A stretch of DNA of 64,000 nucleotides. Origin: Lachnospiraceae bacterium (GTDB lineage Bacteria > Bacillota > Clostridia > Lachnospirales > Lachnospiraceae). Under the pieces are notes generated by a model. The model did no database searches, was not told where the DNA came from, and worked only from the letters and a program-made list of their open reading frames with translations. Position numbers and translations under genes: made by a program. The stretch covers positions 1 through 64,000 of the forward strand of contig JAFWWB010000060.1 of the NCBI GenBank assembly GCA_017518185.1, read 5' to 3'. Below are positions 8,204-16,000 of this stretch, in pieces. Position 1 is the stretch's first letter; the number at the start of each line of letters is the position of its first letter.

Positions 8204-11200
8204 TCACTTGGTATTGGTTATGGTAACCTGTATCGTCTCGCTCTTCTTGCTGCCGTCCCTGGCAGTGACTGTCATGGCTGTAGTCTTGCTGCCTTTTTCC
8301 CTGTACATGGGATAGATGTCTATGCAGCCTGTCTTTTCATTATATACAGCCGATGCCACCGTAGGATCTGCGATCTGGATGCTGACGCCTGCAAGCACAG
8401 CTTCAGCCTTACCATTGCTGCACTCATTTGCGCCCATCACAGGCAGACTTTCAGTTCCAAGATAGATATCGATCTTCTCACCCTTTATGGACTGAAGATC
8501 CTTTACTGCAGGAGCCGCGATATAGGTGATGCTGGCCTTCGCTTCTGAGCCGTCCTTTGCTGCAGCCGTAACAACAAAGGCTGCAGCATATCTGTCAACA
8601 TCACTGCCGTTAAGCAGGCTGCTCACAGCCGTTACATCCTTTTTGCTGCAGAGGGTCAGCTTTCCGTTGCTGAGACTTACAAAACTCTTGATCTTAGCCA
8701 GATCCTTACTCTTGGGATTATCCTTAAGCTCAAAGCCGGTAAGCTTTCCGTCTGTATATACAGGGAACACATCCTTTATCTCCAGAGACCATTCCGCATC
8801 CCTGTTTGCGGCTTTCCCGTAAGATTCAAGCATGGAAGCCTTTATATCAGCACTGCAGCCGTAGCCGAGATAGTGGTATTCGCCTGTCTGCCCGTCCTGA
8901 GGTATAAGCTTCACGCCGGAAACCGGTACCTGCACATTAACAGTCACGGAAGCCTTCTTCTTTGTACCGTCCTGGGCGGTGCAGCTGATGGTCACCTTGC
9001 CGGCAGCCTTTGCCTTTACGGTCGCGCTGAGTCCGTCTTCAGAGGGAACAACCTCAGCGATCTTATCATTGCTGCTCTTCCAGAGACCTGCGGTATAAAG
9101 GCCGTCAGCTTCCAGCTCGATCTCGTTGTCGGGCGCTTCAGTGCTGTAAGCATCAACCGTAAAGAGTCTCACTGACTTAAGTTTTTCCTTTTGTCTTGTG
9201 ATCTGATATACGTTATCGGTATCCGGGGTATCCATGGTCACCTTTGTGCTCTTGGAAGAGGTGATGATGAAATCCATGCTTCCCGTAATGCCGCTGCCGT
9301 CAGCTGCGGTAGCAATGACCGTGACCACACCGGAGCTGCCGTACACCGTAACCTTACCGGTCTTCTCATTGATGGTGGCTCCCTGGCCCTCAACTCTCCA
9401 GGTGACCTTCTTATTACCCGCGGTCGAAGGCAGCACCTGTGAAGCCTTGAAGGTGGCGCTCTTTCCGCTGGCAATGGCTGACTGTCCGCCCACGGTTATG
9501 GAATCCACGGGCTCATGTACCTTTACCTTCACGGTGGCCTTCTTATTGCTTCCGTCTGCAGCCTTGCAGGTGATGGTTGCCGTACCCTTGGCTACAGCCG
9601 TCACCACACCGTTCTCATCGACCTTCGCGACCTTTTCATTACTGCTGGTGTAGATGCAGCCGAAATCCATCAGCTTTGAACCGGCATAGCAGCTGCCCTT
9701 GAGGGCGATGGAACCCGCGGATACGCCGCCGCCCGTAACCTTTGTGAAGAGCCTTATTGCGGTTATCTTATTCTTGTTGTTCCTGGTGATGCCGTAAAGC
9801 GCATCGACCTTTTCCTGTGCTGTATCTATACGGACCTCGGTAACCTTATCCCTGATGAGCATGACCTTCTTGCAGCCTTCGGTCTTGCTGCCGTCACCGG
9901 AGGATGCGCAGATGGTGATGGTGGTTCCGTAATCGGACTCTGCAGGAGACTTCACCACCTTCAGCTTGCCGCTGGTAGGATCGATCTCAGCCCAGCTCAC
10001 ATTCTCGGAAATAGTCCATACTACCTTCTTTGTGCCTACATTTGAAGGAGTAAACTCCGCTTTATAGGTGGATGTGGTATTGGCCCTTACATATTCCTGT
10101 CCGCTGATCTTAATGCTGTCTATCATCTGGTTGACCTTGAAGGTACAGCTGACGCTCTTCTTTGAACCGTCCAGCGCTCCGCAGGTAACCTTGGCCGTAC
10201 CGGGACCCACAGCCTTGACCACGGCGTAGCTGCCGTCATCCATAGCCGTCACTGTAACTACGCTCTCATTGCTGCTCCTCCATGCAACGGATACTCCCAG
10301 CGGCCTGCCGGGCACAAGAAGAGGCGTGTTATTATCATCAAACACTTCATTAAGGGAGAGAGTGTAGGTCTCGGTCTCGCTGTTCTCCGAGAAGCCCAGG
10401 GTAACGCTGTCATCTCCCTTGAGCGTCATGGTCTTAACCTTTGCATTGCTGGTCCCTCTGATGACCATTATCTCCACCGGTGCCGATTCCATCACTTTTC
10501 CGTTGATCTTCGGCCCGTCAATGTAGCAGTACACCCTGACCACACCCCAGCCTTTAGCTGCGGTCACCTTGCCTGCGGTAAGTATACCCTTGTTTTCATC
10601 AAGAGTGGCGTCCACACCGCTCTTCGTCTGAAAGGCCCACTTGAGCTTACCGTAGGTTGTGCCGTTGATCTCGGCTTCCAGCTGTATAACATCATTTTCA
10701 CCCATATCCATGGGCGCGTTTATTATGCTTATACCGGCTTCCTTACTTATAAGTCCCGGCTCTATGGTGATGATCATGGTGGCCGGCTTGCCCAGAACGC
10801 CCATGCCGGTAACGGTAGCTGCCTTGACAGTCACCTTCTTGTTCTTTTTGCTGTCGCCGAGAAGCTCTTTTACCGCAATACCTTCACCGTCATACACATC
10901 ACCGTTGACGGTAACGCCGTTCTTTACTGAAGGAGTCTTGCCGTTTACAGTGTAGATCACTCTGGATCCGGAGCTTGTACCTTCGCCCGCAGGCTTAAGG
11001 AAGATGTATGAATCCTCGGGAACGGTAAAGGATACCGTAAGGCTCTCGCCGTTTTCAACCTCCGAAAGAGTATAGCCGAGGCCGCTCACAAGACTTATCT
11101 TCGGTGAACGGGTATCACCCTCAAAAAGCTTTGCGCAGCTTATGACACCTGATCCCATGCCGCTCTCGCCATTAGAGACTGCCGCAGCCTTAAGTGCCTT

Positions 11201-12841
11201 TTTAAGGGTATCCGCGGTATAATCAGAGCCCTTACCCTCAGAGCTTAAGTAAAGCGCCGCGGCACCTGCCACGACCGAAGCAGCATAACCGCTTCCGTTA
11301 AAGTTAGAATATCCGTCATCCAATCCTGCTGTATAGATGTCCGCACCGGGAGCGGCTATATCTACATGGCTGCCGTAACCGGAGAAAGGAGCACGCTTGC
11401 CGCTCTCATCCGTTGCCGCCACAGCCATAACACTGTCATAGCTTCCGGGATAGGCCGCGGAGTTGCCGCTGTTATCACCGGCTCCTGCTATCACCAGGAT
11501 CTTAGCATCCTTAGCCGCCTTAAGCTCATCCTCTATGACATTGGAATAGCCGTACCAGACATCGGGGAATACTATGATATCAGCCTTTACGGTCCTGGCC
11601 ATGCTGATCGCGCTCTTGATGCCTTCCGTAGTGCTCTTTCCTTCATCATCTATAACACGGATACTTAAAAGACTTACTCCGGGAGCGATACCGGCGCCGC
11701 CCTCTCCGTTACCCAGGGCGCCTGCTATGATAGAAGCCGCCGCCGTACCGCTTCCGTTACAGTCGGAAACAGACCTGACTCCTTCCACCATATTAGCTTC
11801 AACCTTACCGGATTCTTTTCCCGCAAGTTCAGGATGATCCGCATCAACACCCGAGCCTATGATAACCACCTTAACGCCTTCGCTTCCGGTGGTAACACCC
11901 CAGGCACTGTAGCTCTTTACCGCATCGTGCATCCACTGATAACGGCTGTCTGCGGGATTCAGGAAGGGATCGCTGTCCTCATCCCCGTTATACCAGTCAC
12001 TCCAGTCCTTGGGCACGGGAACGGCTTCGCCGCTGCCCACAGCTGAAAGTCCGCCGAAATCCAGGATATAGTCAGGTTCCACTCCGGGAAGACTGTCATC
12101 AAAGGCGCTGAGGAAGAAGCTTTCTGCCGCATCCTCAACCTTCATGAGTCCTGTGCCGTCCTCAAAGCTTATGAGCTCGCCGTCAAATACCGCAGCCACT
12201 TCTTCAGCCTCGGCCTTATCCTCTGCCATAAAGAAGAGTCTGTCACCGACTATGTCTATGCCGTTTTCCACAGACTCTGCCCTGTCGAATACGCCCTTGG
12301 ACTCAAGCTCCGCCCTGTACTTTTTCTGGAATGCGCTGAGCTCGTATGTATCATCGTCTTCGACACCCTTATCAGAGTCTGCATCTTCCGTGTCCCCATT
12401 GTCATCCCGAGGGTCGTCTGCGCCAGCAGACGCAGTCGAGGGATCTTCCTCCTCTTCAGCCTCTACCGCTTCCTCTGCTTCGTCAGTTTCCTCACTGAAC
12501 TCCTCTTCATCTTTCTCTGCGTCAGTCTCCGCCTCATTGTCATTCCGAGCGTAGTCTGCGTCAGCAGACGCAGTCGAGGAATCTTCCTTCTCATCTTCTT
12601 CAAAGTCTGCGTCATCCGCACCCTCTTTGTCATCCCGAGCGTAGCAGTCGTCAGCCGTCCCCTCTTTGTCATCCCGAGCGTAGCAGTCGTCAGACTGCGC
12701 AGTCGAGGGATCTTTCTCTTCTTCCTCCTCCACACACTCTACCGTCTCCCCTTCATAAGCCAGCGCCTGGGGGGCCTGCCCTGCCAGCATGGTCATGGTA
12801 AGCAATGCAGGCAGTATCCTTCTAACCTTGCCGTATTTCAT
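8204..12841 (-). CDS. Catalytically dead subtilisin-like (S8-fold) surface protein with BIG2-like repeats
   Basis: This protein has 1,545 residues from the ATG at 12841, chosen for GGAGG 5-6 bases upstream; an upstream ATG at 12868 lacks this. A signal peptide (MKYGKVRRILPALLTMTMLA) is followed by a very acidic repeat region (about 35-165) and then a subtilase fold. All catalytic positions are replaced. The Asp of the usual DTG motif is Gly (VVIIGSGVDADHPEL, about 329). The His of GHGTHVAG is Ser (CNGSGTAAASIIAG, about 364). The oxyanion Asn is Asp (AGAGDNSG, about 456). The Ser of GTSMAxPHVAG is Gly (NGSGYAASVVAG, about 518). The surrounding fold words are well kept. The C-terminal half holds several BIG2-type Ig modules (for example WTIS...ASSGDGSKTEGCKKV). 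First gene of the peptidase-fold operon. A binding or scaffold role is inferred. Confidence 0.88.
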   Translation of the reverse strand: MKYGKVRRILPALLTMTMLAGQAPQALAYEGETVECVEEEEEKDPSTAQSDDCYARDDKEGTADDCYARDDKEGADDADFEEDEKEDSSTASADADYARNDNEAETDAEKDEEEFSEETDEAEEAVEAEEEEDPSTASAGADDPRDDNGDTEDADSDKGVEDDDTYELSAFQKKYRAELESKGVFDRAESVENGIDIVGDRLFFMAEDKAEAEEVAAVFDGELISFEDGTGLMKVEDAAESFFLSAFDDSLPGVEPDYILDFGGLSAVGSGEAVPVPKDWSDWYNGDEDSDPFLNPADSRYQWMHDAVKSYSAWGVTTGSEGVKVVIIGSGVDADHPELAGKESGKVEANMVEGVRSVSDCNGSGTAAASIIAGALGNGEGGAGIAPGVSLLSIRVIDDEGKSTTEGIKSAISMARTVKADIIVFPDVWYGYSNVIEDELKAAKDAKILVIAGAGDNSGNSAAYPGSYDSVMAVAATDESGKRAPFSGYGSHVDIAAPGADIYTAGLDDGYSNFNGSGYAASVVAGAAALYLSSEGKGSDYTADTLKKALKAAAVSNGESGMGSGVISCAKLFEGDTRSPKISLVSGLGYTLSEVENGESLTVSFTVPEDSYIFLKPAGEGTSSGSRVIYTVNGKTPSVKNGVTVNGDVYDGEGIAVKELLGDSKKNKKVTVKAATVTGMGVLGKPATMIITIEPGLISKEAGISIINAPMDMGENDVIQLEAEINGTTYGKLKWAFQTKSGVDATLDENKGILTAGKVTAAKGWGVVRVYCYIDGPKINGKVMESAPVEIMVIRGTSNAKVKTMTLKGDDSVTLGFSENSETETYTLSLNEVFDDNNTPLLVPGRPLGVSVAWRSSNESVVTVTAMDDGSYAVVKAVGPGTAKVTCGALDGSKKSVSCTFKVNQMIDSIKISGQEYVRANTTSTYKAEFTPSNVGTKKVVWTISENVSWAEIDPTSGKLKVVKSPAESDYGTTITICASSGDGSKTEGCKKVMLIRDKVTEVRIDTAQEKVDALYGITRNNKNKITAIRLFTKVTGGGVSAGSIALKGSCYAGSKLMDFGCIYTSSNEKVAKVDENGVVTAVAKGTATITCKAADGSNKKATVKVKVHEPVDSITVGGQSAIASGKSATFKASQVLPSTAGNKKVTWRVEGQGATINEKTGKVTVYGSSGVVTVIATAADGSGITGSMDFIITSSKSTKVTMDTPDTDNVYQITRQKEKLKSVRLFTVDAYSTEAPDNEIELEADGLYTAGLWKSSNDKIAEVVPSEDGLSATVKAKAAGKVTISCTAQDGTKKKASVTVNVQVPVSGVKLIPQDGQTGEYHYLGYGCSADIKASMLESYGKAANRDAEWSLEIKDVFPVYTDGKLTGFELKDNPKSKDLAKIKSFVSLSNGKLTLCSKKDVTAVSSLLNGSDVDRYAAAFVVTAAAKDGSEAKASITYIAAPAVKDLQSIKGEKIDIYLGTESLPVMGANECSNGKAEAVLAGVSIQIADPTVASAVYNEKTGCIDIYPMYREKGSKTTAMTVTARDGSKKSETIQVTITNTK
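12401..12447 (+). repeat. 47-bp hairpin element, copy 1 in the pseudo-subtilase gene
   Basis: Starts GTCATCCCGAG, has the core GTCTGC-gcca-GCAGAC, and ends CAGTCGAGGGATCTT. It encodes part of the acidic spacer on the minus strand (EDPSTASAGADDPRDDN). Confidence 0.8.
12539..12585 (+). repeat. 47-bp hairpin element, copy 2 in the pseudo-subtilase gene
   Basis: Starts GTCATTCCGAGCG, has the core GTCTGC-gtca-GCAGAC, and ends GTCGAGGAATCTT. The outer ATTCC and GGAAT can also pair. The change from CCC/GGG in other copies to TCC/GGA here keeps the outer pairing. Confidence 0.8.
12629..12714 (+). repeat. 39-bp partial copy plus complete 47-bp hairpin element
   Basis: GTCATCCCGAGCG begins at 12629 and again at 12668, the same 39-base spacing as in the C1 peptidase gene. 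The second copy continues through GCAGTC-gtca-GACTGC to CAGTCGAGGGATCTT. It lies just after the signal peptide coding region. Confidence 0.8.
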
Positions 12842-12895
12842 ATATACCTCCAAAAAAATATATGGCATAATGCTCTGGTTTACATAACCTACAAC

Positions 12896-12924
12896 ATTAT
12901 ACCATATATTTTGTTTTTGAAAAG
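12896..12924 (-). promoter_or_regulatory. Promoter of the three-gene peptidase-fold operon
   Basis: A perfect TATAAT (12896-12901 on the minus strand) is preceded by TGG (extended -10). The -35 region is T-rich and weak. Transcription would start about 48 bases upstream of the pseudo-subtilase ATG. Confidence 0.6.
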
Positions 12925-12931
12925 ACTTAAA

Positions 12932-12947
12932 TCACAGAATATTGTGA
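12932..12947. promoter_or_regulatory. Inverted repeat TCACA-N6-TGTGA upstream of the operon promoter
   Basis: TCACAGAATATTGTGA lies just upstream of the weak -35 region of the pseudo-subtilase promoter. Its inner 14 bases match the perfect palindrome upstream of the HU gene (59724-59737) at 12 of 14 positions. It may be an activator or repressor site; no protein can be assigned. Confidence 0.4.
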
Positions 12948-12970
12948 CTTTTTTGTGCTTTCAGGACTTC

Positions 12971-12995
12971 CCGGCGGTTACATAAGAACCGCCGG
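12971..12995 (-). terminator. Stable hairpin after the 1,969-residue surface protein gene
   Basis: A perfect 9-base GC-rich stem (CCGGCGGTT/AACCGCCGG) with a 7-base loop lies 13 bases past the stop codon of the giant protein gene. No T-run follows directly, so termination or mRNA 3'-end protection are both possible. Confidence 0.5.
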
Positions 12996-13008
12996 TGTCC
13001 GTCTTTGG

Positions 13009-16000
13009 TCAGTTCGTGGCTGCCAGCTTCTTCGCCTTGATCTTCACCTTAACGGTCTTGGTACCGCTGTAGCTTCCGATACCCTTCAGGGTCACGGTCA
13101 TGGTACCCTTCTTCACGTTATTGGTGTAGCCTGCGATCTCGAAGTTTTCGCCAAGTGTAAGAGGAGTTCCGTTCTTGCCGCCTGCCCTGACATCGATCCT
13201 GCCTGCGCCGAAATCCTCCTCATCGAGGGTGACGCCTTCGCCGGTGTATTCCTTTGCGAAGTTCTTGTCAGCCTTAGCATAGACCTTTGCAAAATCCTGA
13301 CCGACGGTGATGGGAACCTCTATCTCGCTGCCGAGGACAAGATTTGCATCGGTCGCGGTGATCACAACGGTATATTCTCCTCCGGCCACAAGAGCAGCAC
13401 TGTCTGCCATTCCGTCTACACGGACCTTGATCTGCTTCTTGCCGAGGGCATTGCCGTTAAGATCAAGTACGGTCGCGCCTATCTTGCCTGCCTTGGTGCC
13501 GGCCTTGAACTTGAGTGCCACGCTGTCGGGATCGATATCGCCAAGATCCAGCTGATCGATACCGAAGTATACAGCATTGGTCTTCTTGGTATAATTGCCC
13601 TTGCCGGTGATCACAAGGCTGCTGCTTCCTGCCTTCTTAAAGGACTTCTTATCATAGCTTACTTTGTAGTCCTGACCCTCGATGAGGAGATTACCCATGT
13701 ACTCGACGGTTATCTTGGGAGTCGCTCCCTTTACTGCATATACGGTATCCTCTACATTGATCTCAAGATCACCGGCCACGGTGCTGAGATCTACCGGCTT
13801 GATCTTGAAGCTCTTCTTTACGATACTGTTGTTAGCGCCGAGAAGTGTGATCCTTGCGGTACCCTTGTTGACGTTATTTGCAAAGGTCACGATAGCAGGG
13901 AGCTTATCCTCTCCGTTATAGTAATCCTCGCCGTTATCATCAAGAGTGTAAGACACGAAGCTTCTGCTTCCCTTTGCCTTGACCTGGATGACCGCGGGCT
14001 TGATACTTTCGCCGGTGTAGGTTACGGCATCAGCCTTTACATTCCACCCCTTGACGTCAGCAAGTGCCTGAAGCTCCTCCTGGCTGAGATTCTTCCTGGG
14101 ATCCACGATCTTAAAGGTAGCTGTGGTATTCTTTCCTTCGTAGTTGCCTTTGCCCTTAACGGTAATGGTACCGGTTCCTTCCTTGTTGGCACCGTAGCTT
14201 ACGGTGTAATCAACGCCCTTTGCAAGGAATTCGCCGCGCTCCTCATCGATTATGTTGAAGGCGGGAGTGATCTTATTTCCGGTATAATCATATTCCTCCT
14301 CAAGATTAACGATGACTATATCGCCGTAAAGCGGGCTGATAACAGCATCAGGTGCATAGACCATCCTGCTCTCGGAAGCTCCGATAAGTGCCTTAAGTCC
14401 ATCGGGATCGACGTTCACATCACCTTTGATACCGGTAACTTCTGCAGTCCATATCCTGATGCCCTGTGCCTTTGCATCGTTATAGCTTAAGCTGAGCTCC
14501 AGATCCCTGGTCTCATTTCCGTTAGCGCAGACCGCAACAGCAGTAACGTTGAAAGCGCTTCCGTCGTAGCTTACGGTTCCGGTCCAGTTGAAGCTTACTG
14601 ACCACTTATGATCAGTGTGGCTGTAAACTGTGAAGTAATCATTTTCCTCGGTCTCATAAACCTTGCCGTCCCATGTAAAGGCTGCCTTCCATGTAGTTGA
14701 AACGCCGGACTCTTCGCTCACTAACACAGGCACGATATTTTCAGAGATGGTCTGTTTGTGATCCGCATTCCTGGTACATACAAGAACAGCGTTAACGGAA
14801 GGAGTTTCGCCATAGCCGTTGCTCGTCCATGTAAATACAGGCTTATAATCATGTCCGATCTCAGCTACCCATACTATATTTTCGGAAACAAACGCAACTT
14901 CGCCATCCTCATCATACCACGTTGCAGTGTAGATAATGTTTCCGGATGCAGCACAGTCGCTGCCCTGTACTTCAACAGTCACATTGTCAGCAGATACAGT
15001 CTCCATCTTATTTCCTTCATGGAAGCTGTTCTGGCAGATACGGTCCACAGTTGCACTGCTGTAATCAGCTGCCCATACAACGTTCTCGGAAACATACTTC
15101 CAGTTGTGGCCGGGAGCTGCGTTAACGCTTACCTGTTCAGCTGTGTAGTATCTTCCGATAGAAGATGCGTTTGCGCTTGCGGTAGCAGTCACTGCTCCGT
15201 CCTTTTCGCAGGTGTAGATAACACCGTTTATGCTGATAGAGATGTCATTACCGGATACGGTGATCTTACTTCCCTCTCTGTCCACACAGTTCTCGCTTGT
15301 ACAGAAGATCTCTACATAGGTACCGGCATATTTTTCTGCAACATCGCCCCAGTGCCATACAACATTAGCAGAATTCTCGCTGCCACTTGCAGGATACTGA
15401 TGCTCATGCCAGTTTGCGCTGACGGTGATGTCTTCGGTGATGACATTGCCGGATACATCAAACGCCTCGCCGTCTACAGTCCAGCCCTCCAGACCGAAAC
15501 CGAAATTCTCAACCACAGGCATTGCTTTGAAGCCCTTCGCATCACTGAGCTTGCCGCCTACGGGAACAAGTGCAGCCTCGATCTCGGCCGAGTTAACGCT
15601 TACGCCCTTCCAATCATAGGTGAACACACCGCCGTTGGCATCGAAGTTCACAACCTGCTTGAAGTCGAAGCATACGCTCTTGAATGCAGGATATGCAGCG
15701 GCATCGCCATCGCTGACAGAGATTCTGGCCTCAGCAGCGCTAACGGTATTGGTGGAAAGTGTGGTAAGCACACCATCCTCATACTTAACATCATAGGAAG
15801 CATCGTCTCCGCTCACACTGCCGTCAAGGTCGATCAGGTAGACAGCACCGTTCTTGCTGACTTCCTTTCCGACTCTTGCGTCCAGAGCATTTTCGAGACG
15901 CTCTATGAATCCAGCACCTACTGCTTCGCCCCTGCCGGTAACATCAAAGTGCATGCTATCGCTTGCATTGACTACGAACTCTATTGTCACACTCTTGTTT

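Noticed and set aside
12932..12947. Classical CRP site
   Set aside because: The half-sites are in TCACA...TGTGA order, the reverse of the E. coli CRP consensus, so only a generic inverted repeat is claimed.
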